From positions 1 through 64,000 of the forward strand of contig CAZDUO010000011.1 of NCBI GenBank assembly GCA_964508655.1: DNA of 64,000 bases, given 5' to 3'. The DNA comes from VBAS01 sp964508655. Lineage in GTDB: Bacteria > Bacteroidota > Bacteroidia > Chitinophagales > Chitinophagaceae. The notes under the pieces are model-generated. The model searched no databases and had not been told where the DNA came from. It saw only the letters and a list, made by a program, of their open reading frames with translations. The translations under genes and the position numbers were made by a program. Below, in pieces: positions 26,301 through 34,193 of the stretch. Position 1 is the first letter of the stretch. Every line of letters starts with the position of its first letter.

Positions 26301-26331
26301 CAAAAATAAGCCAAAACAGGATGAGCGCCAA
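26301..26331 (-). promoter_or_regulatory. Bacteroidota-type promoter upstream of the tRNA-like array
   Basis: On the minus strand TTG (26331-26329) is followed by a 20-base spacer and TATTTTTG (26308-26301), a full match to TAnnTTTG. It points into the hairpin, the repeat units and tRNA-Arg, which suggests a single transcript ending at the terminator at 25767-25791. Confidence 0.65.
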
Positions 26332-26408
26332 AAGGTGAATCTATTTCTATGATCATAAATTCTTGTCTTCAGATTACCCTAATTTCCGTTAAGAAAAAAT
26401 TTTTGTTT

Positions 26409-26957
26409 ATGAGTTCAAATCTTTCCGTACGTGAAATTCAAACAGACGATATTCCGCCGCTTATCAATTACTGGCTAAGTGCCGGTGAAGAATTTCTCAG
26501 GGGCATGGGCGCCGACCCGGCAAAAATTCCGCCAAAAGATGAATGGGAAAAAATGTTGCTTGAACAAATCAGCCAGTCTTATGAAGAAAAAAAAGCGTAC
26601 TGCATCATCTGGCTGGCCGGTGGTGAAGCTGTCGGTCACAGCAATGTGAACAAAATTATCTATGGCCAGGAGGCTTATATGCACCTGCACCTGTGGAAAT
26701 CTGCATCAAGAAAAACCGGGTGGGGAACTTCTTTTTTGAAAATGACCCTGCCGCTGTTTTTTGAAAACCTAAAATTAAAAACGCTGTACTGCGAACCCTA
26801 TGCCCTTAACACGGCTCCCAACAAAGTACTGGAAAAACTGGGTTTTGATTTTATAAAAACCTATATCACCACACCGGGCTATCTCAATTTCGAACAGCCG
26901 GTAAACCGCTGGCAACTGAGCCGTGACAAATTCAGAATGCTTAACTTTCCTTCATAA
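26409..26957 (+). CDS. GNAT-like acetyltransferase
   Basis: A 182-residue protein starting MSSNLSVREIQTDDIPPLIN, the usual first strand and helix of a GNAT fold. Later parts fit too: AYCIIWLAGGEAVGHSNVNK as the central strands, and LKTLYCEPYALNTAPNKVLEKLGFDFI as the last strands and helix of RimJ/RimL-like enzymes. The acetyl-CoA loop is poorly conserved (RKTGWGTSFLKM). The start at 26409 is preferred over an ATG at 26349 because the extra 20 residues look non-coding. The next gene begins 12 bases after the stop. The acceptor, a protein N-terminus or small molecule, is unknown. Confidence 0.75.
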   Translation: MSSNLSVREIQTDDIPPLINYWLSAGEEFLRGMGADPAKIPPKDEWEKMLLEQISQSYEEKKAYCIIWLAGGEAVGHSNVNKIIYGQEAYMHLHLWKSASRKTGWGTSFLKMTLPLFFENLKLKTLYCEPYALNTAPNKVLEKLGFDFIKTYITTPGYLNFEQPVNRWQLSRDKFRMLNFPS

Positions 26958-26969
26958 AATCTTTTTGTC

Positions 26970-27710
26970 ATGAACCTTTATCGTATCAGCATTTATTTTC
27001 TTGTTACAATTTCTGCCGGTTCCGTATTTGCCCAAAAAGACCCGGCAACTACGGAAGTATGGATACCCGAACCACCAAAAGTGACACCGGGTAAAACCGG
27101 CAGCGATGCACCATCGGATGCCATTATACTTTTTAATGGCAGCTCTGCTTCGGCATGGCAGCAAAAAAAAGACGGATCGGAAGCCAAATGGACAGTGACT
27201 GACAATACCCTTACCGTAAAAGCCGGCGCCGGCGATATACAGACTAAACAGAAATTTGGTGACTGCCAGCTTCATATTGAATGGCGATCCCCCGCCGAAG
27301 TGAAAGGCGAAGGCCAGGGCCGCGGCAACAGCGGTATTTTCCTGATGGGCCGCTACGAACTGCAGGTGCTCGACAGCTACGAAAGTAAAACCTATGCCAA
27401 CGGGCAGGCAGCCAGCATTTACAAGCAGCACATTCCACTGGTAAATGCCTGCAGAGCTCCCGGCGAATGGCAGACGTATGATATTATTTTTACCGCACCC
27501 CGCTTTGGTGAAAACGGCAGGGTGATAGAACCGGCAAGAATAACAGTGCTTCACAACGGAGTGCTGGTTCAAAACAATGTGACCATCTGGGGCGGCACGC
27601 AATATATCGGTTCACCGTATTATGAAAAACATGATGCCAAAGAACCCATCATACTGCAGGATCATGGCAACCCGGTAAGCTACCGCAATATCTGGATACG
27701 GGAATTGTAA
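26970..27710 (+). CDS. secreted DUF1080 (3-keto-disaccharide hydrolase-like) protein
   Basis: A 246-residue protein with signal peptide (MNLYRISIYFLVTISAGSVF, cleavage near FAQKD). The mature part is one DUF1080 jelly-roll domain: AIILFNGSSASAWQ at the start, the core GDCQLHIEWRSPAE, GNSGIFLMGRYELQVLDSY, and the closing PVSYRNIWIREL. The family is now linked to 3-keto-glycoside hydrolysis or binding in the periplasm of Bacteroidota and Planctomycetota. The gene lies between the acetyltransferase (12 bases) and an amidohydrolase (17 bases to the likely ATG), so these three are probably one operon. The true substrate is not known. Confidence 0.85.
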   Translation: MNLYRISIYFLVTISAGSVFAQKDPATTEVWIPEPPKVTPGKTGSDAPSDAIILFNGSSASAWQQKKDGSEAKWTVTDNTLTVKAGAGDIQTKQKFGDCQLHIEWRSPAEVKGEGQGRGNSGIFLMGRYELQVLDSYESKTYANGQAASIYKQHIPLVNACRAPGEWQTYDIIFTAPRFGENGRVIEPARITVLHNGVLVQNNVTIWGGTQYIGSPYYEKHDAKEPIILQDHGNPVSYRNIWIREL

Positions 27711-27727
27711 TTTTGAAAACCACTTTT

Positions 27728-29089
27728 ATGAAATCGTTTTTTGCTTTGCCGCTAATGTTTATGGTGCTGGCTTGCACAGCGCAACCAACCAGCCAGGAAA
27801 TTGTTTTCCGTTCGGTAAACGTCATTCCCATGGATAAAGAACAGGTGATAAAAAACCAGGACGTAGTTGTAAAGAACGGGGTGATTGTAGCCATTGGCAA
27901 TGCGGGCAAAGTGAAATATGATAAAAACGCCCTGGTGATTGACGGGACCGGCAAATTTTTGATGCCCGGGCTGGCCGAAATGCATGCTCATGTGCCGCCG
28001 GTGGATGACCTGGAACCGATGAAAGAAGTATTGACGCTTTTTTTATGCAATGGCGTCACCAGCATCCGCGGCATGCTGGGTCATCCGCGCCACATTGAAC
28101 TGCGAAATAAAATTCAGAGCGGTGAAATACCCGGCCCGCATTTTTATACATCGGGTCCCAGCTTCAATGGCAATAGTGTGAAAACCCCCGATACCGGCGC
28201 TGAAATGGTGCGTCAACAAAAACAAGCGGGTTATGATTTTCTGAAACTTCATCCGGGTCTTACCAAAGAAAATTTTGCAGCCATTGCTAAAACAGCACAT
28301 GAAGTGAGCATCCCGTTTGCCGGTCATGTGTCTTTCAATGTGGGTGTGTGGCGGGCAATAGAAGCTGGCTATGCTTCCATTGATCACCTGGATGGATTTG
28401 TGGAAAGCCTGGTGCCGGGCATTGATACAGTAAAAGAACAAAGCGCCGGACTGTTCGGAATGTTTATTGCCCACCGGGCCGATGAATCAAAAATTCCGGC
28501 ACTGATGAAGGCCCTGAAAGAAAAAAATATCTGGGTGGTGCCCACACAATCGCTGGCCGAGCGGTGGTTTTCGCCCGAGAAAGATGCCGATGCTTTTGCC
28601 CGCGAGCCGGAGATGATTTACATGAGCGAACAAACGCTGAAAAACTGGATCAGCAGCAAAATAAATCTGATGGCAAATGCAAATTACAATGCAGAGTCCA
28701 TGCGGAAATTCATACTTCTGCGGCGGAAACTGATTTACGAATGCCAGCGCCATGGGGTAGGCTTATTGCTGGGCAGCGATGCGCCGCAGGTGTTTGATGT
28801 GCCCGGCTTTTCCATTCATCATGAACTGAAGTATATGGTTGATGCCGGCCTCACTCCTTTCGAAGCGCTGCAGAGCGGCACGGTGAACGTAGCAAAGTAT
28901 TTTGGTAAAAATGACCGGGGAATGATAAAAACCGGTTTTGTATCCGACCTCCTATTACTGGATGCCAACCCGCTGGAAAATATTGAAAACACAAAAAAAA
29001 TTGCCGGTGTGATGCTGGGCAGTAAATGGCTGTCAAAAGAATTTATTACTGCCGAATTGAAAAAACTGGAGAAGCCGAAGCAGTTTTAG
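27728..29089 (+). CDS. amidohydrolase lipoprotein (imidazolonepropionase-like)
   Basis: A 453-residue metal-dependent hydrolase. The first residues MKSFFALPLMFMVLACTAQP form a lipoprotein signal with lipobox VLAC, so it is probably anchored in the periplasm or outer membrane. The amidohydrolase fold shows the metal site MHAHVPPVDD (residues ~85), a possible carboxylated lysine in FLKLHPG, His residues in FAGHVSFNVG and SIDHLDG, and Asp in LLGSDAPQVFDVPG. A beta-sandwich part (KFLMPGLAEMHAH before, GMIKTGFVSDLLLLDANPL after) frames the barrel. The ATG at 27728 gives the proper lipoprotein start; an upstream TTG at 27713 is less likely. Substrate unknown; peptidase-like members hydrolyse Xaa-Pro or cyclic amides. 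Confidence 0.85.
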   Translation: MKSFFALPLMFMVLACTAQPTSQEIVFRSVNVIPMDKEQVIKNQDVVVKNGVIVAIGNAGKVKYDKNALVIDGTGKFLMPGLAEMHAHVPPVDDLEPMKEVLTLFLCNGVTSIRGMLGHPRHIELRNKIQSGEIPGPHFYTSGPSFNGNSVKTPDTGAEMVRQQKQAGYDFLKLHPGLTKENFAAIAKTAHEVSIPFAGHVSFNVGVWRAIEAGYASIDHLDGFVESLVPGIDTVKEQSAGLFGMFIAHRADESKIPALMKALKEKNIWVVPTQSLAERWFSPEKDADAFAREPEMIYMSEQTLKNWISSKINLMANANYNAESMRKFILLRRKLIYECQRHGVGLLLGSDAPQVFDVPGFSIHHELKYMVDAGLTPFEALQSGTVNVAKYFGKNDRGMIKTGFVSDLLLLDANPLENIENTKKIAGVMLGSKWLSKEFITAELKKLEKPKQF

Positions 29090-29142
29090 TTTTTTTTGAT
29101 GACAATTGCTGTCAACCTTTATCAGGACAAGACACTCATCAC

Positions 29143-30381
29143 TCATTCCTCCGATTCCTTCAGCAACTCATCTACAATAGCAAAAAAATCTTTTTTGAAT
29201 TCTTCATAATGTTTGCCTGTACCCGGTCCGTAAAACACGCCATGAATCTTGCGGACATTGCCCTTTTTATCCAGGAATATTGTAGTGGGAAAGGAACGGA
29301 TGGGTGTCAGTTGCGGCAAAGTTTTTTCGGTTTTCTTTTCATCCGATGAAGTGACACCGGTTATCAGCATGGGGTATTGTACATTAAAAAGTTTTTGAAA
29401 CTTGCTTAAACTCTTTTTGCTTCGCTCCAGGTCGGTCGAATATTCATAAGCCAGCCCGATTACCTCCACGCCCCTGTTGCGGTTGTTGTTATAAAATTCA
29501 CTCAGGAATTTTGTTTCATCCATGCAGTTGGGGCACCAGCTTCCCATCAGCTGGATGATGACTACTTTATTTCTGAACTGTTCATCATGTATGGAAACAG
29601 GTTTCCCATTAAGGTCATTGAACGTAAAATTCAATTTGCTTTCTCCTTCCCGCAATTGTGCAGGTTCACTCTGTTCCGGTGCGTTTGCATTTGCATTCCT
29701 TACAGCAGTCCATGTTTCTTTACCGGCGATACCGGAATAAAAAACACCGCCTGAAATTTTTTGTGCACTTTCAATTTTTGCATAAAAAGTATAAGCATGT
29801 GCTCCGTCAAAGGTGGAAAGCTTCAGCGAGTCGCCGGTGACAATGCCCTCGAGATAACGGTAATCGCCGCTGGGAGTAAGAAATGTACCTGTGAGCTGGT
29901 TGTCCTTTTGCACAAATTCGGCAACAGCTTTCCGGTTTGTACCATTTGCTCTTGTAATCCTCACATCCCAGCGGCCGGTAATGTTTTGTTTTGCATTGCC
30001 CTGGTTTTGCAAAAAACGATAAGGTTGTGACGGAAAAGCAAAAAACGGCCAGTGCTGAAATGCCCCGCTGGTTCCTTTAATCCATGTGCCTTGCAAACTT
30101 CCGTCAGCATTTTTTTTAGCCCGGAATGAAGATTCAAATACCGGCATGGAAAAAAACACCGAGTCACCGGAAATCATCACCGGGCTTATCCTGATTCTTT
30201 CTTCTGCATTGATGATATAAAAAACTGTTTCATTGTTTTCCATCGCAGACTCCAGCTTAAAAACAACCGTGTTGCTGTCCTGCCTCACCAGGTAAGCTCT
30301 CCAGCTTTCGGGCAGCGCTGTTTGAGCAGCGGCAGATAAAACTGTTGAAAATAATACGGTAACAGTAAAAAAATTTTTCAT
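29143..30381 (-). CDS. TlpA-like thioredoxin-domain secreted protein
   Basis: A 412-residue protein. The ATG at 30381 starts MKNFFTVTVLFSTVLSAAAQ, a signal peptide. Residues ~25-255 form a beta-rich domain with two parts, similar to the N-terminal region of Bacteroidota TlpA/AhpC-like proteins (ITGRWDVRI, KQNITGR). The last ~160 residues are a thioredoxin fold with LMGSWCPNCMDE, the CxxC redox motif, and the cis-proline loop IRSFPTTIFLDKKG. It is a probable periplasmic thiol:disulfide reductase for cytochrome maturation or oxidative repair. The gene upstream on the same strand is another thioredoxin-fold protein, but a terminator lies between them. Confidence 0.85.
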   Translation of the reverse strand: MKNFFTVTVLFSTVLSAAAQTALPESWRAYLVRQDSNTVVFKLESAMENNETVFYIINAEERIRISPVMISGDSVFFSMPVFESSFRAKKNADGSLQGTWIKGTSGAFQHWPFFAFPSQPYRFLQNQGNAKQNITGRWDVRITRANGTNRKAVAEFVQKDNQLTGTFLTPSGDYRYLEGIVTGDSLKLSTFDGAHAYTFYAKIESAQKISGGVFYSGIAGKETWTAVRNANANAPEQSEPAQLREGESKLNFTFNDLNGKPVSIHDEQFRNKVVIIQLMGSWCPNCMDETKFLSEFYNNNRNRGVEVIGLAYEYSTDLERSKKSLSKFQKLFNVQYPMLITGVTSSDEKKTEKTLPQLTPIRSFPTTIFLDKKGNVRKIHGVFYGPGTGKHYEEFKKDFFAIVDELLKESEE

Positions 30382-30404
30382 CCAAAAATTTGTAAGCTGC
30401 AAGA

Positions 30405-30450
30405 TCGGAAAAAACAGGACAAAGCCTGTCCGGGTGCTGACAGGCTTTGT
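30405..30450 (-). terminator. Rho-independent terminator of the thioredoxin-fold gene
   Basis: On the minus strand a perfect 12-bp stem (ACAAAGCCTGTC with GACAGGCTTTGT, 30450-30439 with 30430-30419) has an 8-base loop and is followed by a TGTTTTTT run. It begins about 30 bases after the stop codon of the 30480-31034 gene. Confidence 0.85.
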
Positions 30451-30479
30451 TGCATTGATGTTAAGAATCATTTACCGCC

Positions 30480-31034
30480 TCAGCGGGCATTTGTTTTTGC
30501 CTGCTGATAGTTGGGTGTGTACTTCTCATTTCTCAAAATGGCAAGCAGGTCTTTTTCAAGACTTACGACCGGGAATTCGATGATTCGCCCCACTTCTTTT
30601 CCGCCTTGTTCAACAATGATGGTCGGCACCCGCACAATATTTTTTCCTGCTTCTTCATGCTGCGGACTTTTTTTATAAAGGCTATCCGAATTACCAACCA
30701 TAACAAGTGTGAGCTCTGTCATTGGAAACTCGCAGCAGTCGAGCATTTTCAAAAACCGGGGCACTTCTCTCCTGCTGTCGCCGCACCAGGTGCCCAGAAA
30801 GATGGTAATGGTTTTATCTTTCAGAAGCGGGCGGATGAATTGGCAGGTAAATGAATCCACTAAGTAGGAATCATAATTAGCCTTAAACCAACCATTGTAC
30901 GGCGGTTGCAGCAGGGCGCTGCGGTCATGCTTGCCAAGTAAAATATCATTGGCCGGTGATTGGGCATCAATGCCGGCAGGCAAAAATGATAACACAGCTA
31001 AAACAACTATGGTGGAAATGAAATTCCTTTTCAT
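30480..31034 (-). CDS. secreted thioredoxin-fold protein with a single active-site cysteine
   Basis: A 184-residue protein with signal peptide (MKRNFISTIVVLAVLSFLP, cleavage near IDAQS). The fold is thioredoxin-like: TITIFLGTWCGDSRREVPRF at the active-site helix, TLVMVGNSDSLY as the next strand, and RVPTIIVEQGGKEVGRI with the cis-proline. The usual CxxC is CGDS, so the resolving cysteine is missing; two adjacent cysteines occur later in KMLDCCEFP. Such proteins may act as monothiol oxidoreductases or use another cysteine for resolution. Function is inferred from the fold only. Confidence 0.75.
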   Translation of the reverse strand: MKRNFISTIVVLAVLSFLPAGIDAQSPANDILLGKHDRSALLQPPYNGWFKANYDSYLVDSFTCQFIRPLLKDKTITIFLGTWCGDSRREVPRFLKMLDCCEFPMTELTLVMVGNSDSLYKKSPQHEEAGKNIVRVPTIIVEQGGKEVGRIIEFPVVSLEKDLLAILRNEKYTPNYQQAKTNAR

Positions 31035-31133
31035 GGTAAATATTTTTATTGGTTAAATAAACAGGTATGTACATAAATGCAGCATGCCTCACAGCATGTG
31101 CCGGGTAGTAAAAATCAGGAAAGAAAAACGGTT

Positions 31134-31478
31134 TCAGGCAGCGGGTGGATGAAAGGGAGCAGCGATAAATCTTTCGCTTAATGCGGCTTTGTAACCAGCA
31201 AAACCCTGAACAGATAAATTAACCGGCTGGTATATTTCAAAAAAAGACTGGGGGCTAAACTCATTCAGCTTTTCATTGAGTACAATTTTTACATGACTGC
31301 TTTTTGCATCGGTTCCATTATTATCAAACATGGAAATAAGATGGTCATCACATCCGCAATCACCCGGGTTCTGCACTGCTTCAGCCTGCCATTTACAAAA
31401 CAGGTAAGTGGATATTTTTCCAAATTGGAAGGAGAAAAAAACAAGCAGCAGCAATATGGCAGGAATGATTTGTCGCAT
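31134..31478 (-). CDS. small secreted or membrane-anchored protein, unknown
   Basis: A 114-residue protein beginning MRQIIPAILLLLVFFSFQFG, a hydrophobic signal or anchor, then a Cys-containing stretch (LFCKWQAE and GDCGCDD) that could bind metal. The remainder has no repeats and ends AAPFHPPAA. I do not recognise the family, but a short exported protein with a CGCDD motif and a C-terminal His-Pro-Pro is seen near metal-related receptors in this phylum. It is 20 bases downstream of the DUF2911 gene on the same strand, so it may share its transcript. A metal-related role is a guess. Confidence 0.6.
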   Translation of the reverse strand: MRQIIPAILLLLVFFSFQFGKISTYLFCKWQAEAVQNPGDCGCDDHLISMFDNNGTDAKSSHVKIVLNEKLNEFSPQSFFEIYQPVNLSVQGFAGYKAALSERFIAAPFHPPAA

Positions 31479-31498
31479 TAATAATACTAAAGTAGTAA

Positions 31499-32107
31499 TT
31501 AATCCGCTGTATGCACAGGTACAGTTAGTTTCAGCTTTTCCCAGCGTAATTCTATTTCACCATTCTTTCCCGCTACCGGGTTTATATCATACAACAGCCG
31601 CTCCTGCACATAATCAAGTGCACCGGGCATCACTTCCACCCGAACCAAATCCTCGGCCGCATTGTATTCATCAGCCAGGTGTTGCTCCCAGTTTTTATTG
31701 ATTACAAAAATCCACTTTTCCTTTCCCGGAATGGTAAAAATAGCGTATTTGCCTTTTGCGATTAAGGTACCCCCGATAATTAAGTCCTTGTCAAATTCAA
31801 TATTGGTAGCCATGTGAGCGCCGGTTACCCACACCTGGTCATAAGGTACCAGTCCACCCCAGATAACCCTGTTACGTACAGCAGGCGAATGATACCGGAT
31901 GATAATGGTGGCTGGCCCGATTTTTTTTGCTATAAAAGCCTTCAGACTCTTTTTGAGTGTATCTGTACTGCCCGCTTCAGTTTTTGTAATGACAATCTCA
32001 TCACCTGGCGCTGTTTCAGCTACACGTATTTTATTTTCTTCTTTTTGCCGGCTGGTGCAGGCAATCAGTAAAAACAACAGCAGGAACAGAATAGTCAGTT
32101 TATGCAT
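31499..32107 (-). CDS. DUF2911 lipoprotein
   Basis: A 202-residue protein with a lipoprotein signal (MHKLTILFLLLFLLIACTS, lipobox LIAC). The mature part contains the DUF2911 core: ATIIIRYHSPAVRNRVIWG, GLVPYDQVWVTGAHMATNIE, and GGTLIAKGKYAIFTIPGKE followed by WIFVINKNWEQH. The domain is common in Bacteroidota periplasmic proteins; its activity is not known. The start overlaps the end of the threonine dehydrogenase gene by 8 bases, which indicates co-translation, although a functional link is not obvious. Confidence 0.85.
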   Translation of the reverse strand: MHKLTILFLLLFLLIACTSRQKEENKIRVAETAPGDEIVITKTEAGSTDTLKKSLKAFIAKKIGPATIIIRYHSPAVRNRVIWGGLVPYDQVWVTGAHMATNIEFDKDLIIGGTLIAKGKYAIFTIPGKEKWIFVINKNWEQHLADEYNAAEDLVRVEVMPGALDYVQERLLYDINPVAGKNGEIELRWEKLKLTVPVHTAD

Positions 32108-33056
32108 ACATCTTTTTTTTCAAATTTCCAGTCATATCCTTTGTCATGGCGGCAAGATCATATTCTTCTTTCCAATTCCAGTCCAAGCGTGCCACCGAAT
32201 CATCTATGCTTTGCGGCCAGCTGTCGGCAATAGCCTGGCGGTAGTCGGGTTTATAGTGTATTTTAAATTCGGGAATATATTTTCTGATTTCCGCCGCAAT
32301 TTCTTTTGGCGAAAAACTCATGGCTGAAATATTGTAGGATGTACGGACAGAAATTTTTTCAGCCGGCGCTTCCATCAGCTCAATAGTGGCGCGGATGGCA
32401 TCGGGCATATACATCATGGGCAAATAGGTATTCTCGTTCAGGAAGCACTCATACTTTTTTTCTTCCAGCGCCTCAAGAAAAATTTCCACGGCATAATCGG
32501 TGGTGCCGCCACCCGGCGCCGATTTGTAGGAAATCAAACCGGGATAACGCAGGCTTCTTACATCCACCCCAAACCGCTGGTGAAAATAATTGCACCAGAA
32601 CTCACCGGCATATTTACTGATGCCATACACCGTAGTCGGCTCAATAATGGTATGTTGCGGACAATTTTGTTTCGGGCTGGTGGGGCCAAATACTGCAATA
32701 GAGGATGGCCAGTATATCTTGTGCAGCTTTTCTTCTTTGGCAATGTTGAGCACATTCAGCAGGCTCTGCATATTCAGGTTCCAGGCAAGCCCGGGATTTT
32801 TTTCGCCGGTGGCAGAAAGGATGGCTGCCAGCAGATAAATTTGCGTGACGCCCTGCCTGATGACCTGCACATGCAGCATTTCATTGTTCATCACATCGAG
32901 GCTCACATAGGGGCCGGTGCCTTTCAGCAGTTCATTTTCTTCACGCAGGTCCGAAGCCACTACATTGGCATTGCCATAAATTTTCCGTAAAGCAAGCGTC
33001 AGTTCCACTCCAATCTGGCCGCTGGCGCCGATGACGAGGATCTTTTCTTTGAGCAT
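32100..33056 (-). CDS. tdh: L-threonine 3-dehydrogenase, SDR type
   Basis: A 318-residue extended SDR enzyme. It begins MLKEKILVIGASGQIGVELT, the NAD-binding turn, followed by GNANVVASDLRE, the adenine-binding acid. The catalytic motif is YGISKYAGEFWCNYF (Tyr and Lys), and PSSIAVFGPTSPKQN plus RSLRYPGLISYKSAPGGGTTDY are characteristic of the UDP-glucose-epimerase-like threonine dehydrogenases of Flavobacterium and of animal mitochondria. It oxidises threonine to 2-amino-3-ketobutyrate. No kbl gene for the next step is in the window. The ATG at 33056 is preferred to an upstream TTG at 33065. Confidence 0.85.
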   Translation of the reverse strand: MLKEKILVIGASGQIGVELTLALRKIYGNANVVASDLREENELLKGTGPYVSLDVMNNEMLHVQVIRQGVTQIYLLAAILSATGEKNPGLAWNLNMQSLLNVLNIAKEEKLHKIYWPSSIAVFGPTSPKQNCPQHTIIEPTTVYGISKYAGEFWCNYFHQRFGVDVRSLRYPGLISYKSAPGGGTTDYAVEIFLEALEEKKYECFLNENTYLPMMYMPDAIRATIELMEAPAEKISVRTSYNISAMSFSPKEIAAEIRKYIPEFKIHYKPDYRQAIADSWPQSIDDSVARLDWNWKEEYDLAAMTKDMTGNLKKKMYA

Positions 33057-33271
33057 GGCAGTCAATTATCAAACAAATGTCTGATGAGAGAGAACAAATT
33101 CCAAATCACAAATCAAAACTTAATTATACCCGGAAAAATTCAATCCAACTAAGCTTACTTACCGGCATTTCAATTCCATTATGCACAAGAATATGTTTTA
33201 ATTTGATTTAGATCTTTTTTGGAATTTGTTGATTGCTATTTAGACCTTCTGCACCTGTCCCTTACGTCTTG

Positions 33272-33279
33272 TATCTTTG
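33272..33279 (+). promoter_or_regulatory. -7 box of the kdsA promoter, next to the start codon
   Basis: TATCTTTG at 33272-33279 is a perfect Bacteroidota -7 box, and the kdsA ATG follows after only 4 bases. The upstream box is weak (TTCTG near 33247-33251), so only the -7 element is given. Confidence 0.55.
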
Positions 33280-33283
33280 TTTC

Positions 33284-34108
33284 ATGGAAAAATTTCTGAA
33301 AACCCTGTTCACCGGTCAATCGTATGATGAAACCAGCTTTTTCCTAATAGCCGGACCCTGCGTGGTGGAAAGTGAAGAACTGCTGATGGAAGTAGCTGAT
33401 AAAGTTTATTCTATTTGCAAAAACTTCGGTATCCCTTACATTTTTAAAGCATCTTATAGAAAAGCTAATCGTACAAGTGGTACATCATTTACAGGATTAG
33501 GTGATGATCTTGCTTTAGGCATGATTAAGCATGTAAAACAGAAATTCTCTCTTCCCGCCACAACTGATATTCATGCAAAGGAAGAAGCTGTGCTTGCCGC
33601 ACAGCATGTTGATATTTTGCAAATACCCGCTTTTCTCTGCCGCCAGACTGATTTATTGGAATCTGCAGCAAAAACAGGAAAAATAGTAAATGTAAAAAAA
33701 GGACAATTTGTAAGCGGTGAAGCAATGAAGTTTGCCGTAGAAAAAATCCGCAGAGCCGGTAATGATAAAATCATGCTGACAGAAAGAGGCACTACTTTCG
33801 GTTACCAGGATCTTGTGGTTGACTATCGCAACATACCCATCATGCAATCACACGGCGTGCCGGTGGTGATGGATTGTACGCACAGCCTGCAGCAGCCCAA
33901 CCAGGCTGCCGGTATCACGGGCGGCAATCCGCAAATGATAGAAACCATAGCAAAAGCCGCCATTGCTGCCGGCGCCGATGGAATATTTATTGAAACACAC
34001 CCCGACCCCGCCATAGCAAAAAGTGATGGCGCCAATATGCTTCGTCTTGATTTATTAAAGGGTTTGCTGGAACGCCTGTTAAAAATCAGGAAAGCTGCAC
34101 TTACATAA
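33284..34108 (+). CDS. kdsA: 3-deoxy-8-phosphooctulonate synthase (KDO8P synthase)
   Basis: A 274-residue enzyme of the DAHP/KDO8P synthase family. It condenses phosphoenolpyruvate with arabinose 5-phosphate for lipopolysaccharide KDO. Visible motifs: AGPCVVESEELLMEVAD, FKASYRKANRTSGTSF (PEP and A5P binding), TDIHAKEEAVLAAQHVD, MLTERGTTFGYQDLVVDYRN, VVMDCTHSLQQPNQAAG, and IFIETHPDPAIAKSDGANML. The Cys of MDCTHS is where the metal-dependent form has a ligand-side residue variation, so metal dependence is not decided here. The start at 33284 follows the -7 box directly; 17 extra residues upstream are unlikely. The presence of kdsA and hldD shows a Gram-negative outer membrane with LPS. Confidence 0.95.
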   Translation: MEKFLKTLFTGQSYDETSFFLIAGPCVVESEELLMEVADKVYSICKNFGIPYIFKASYRKANRTSGTSFTGLGDDLALGMIKHVKQKFSLPATTDIHAKEEAVLAAQHVDILQIPAFLCRQTDLLESAAKTGKIVNVKKGQFVSGEAMKFAVEKIRRAGNDKIMLTERGTTFGYQDLVVDYRNIPIMQSHGVPVVMDCTHSLQQPNQAAGITGGNPQMIETIAKAAIAAGADGIFIETHPDPAIAKSDGANMLRLDLLKGLLERLLKIRKAALT

Positions 34109-34193
34109 AACTGAAAAGCCACCAGCTGATACTGATGGCATGTTTCTATAGGTAAAAAAATTCTTCGGCTATAGCTTCACTGTTTAAAATAGA

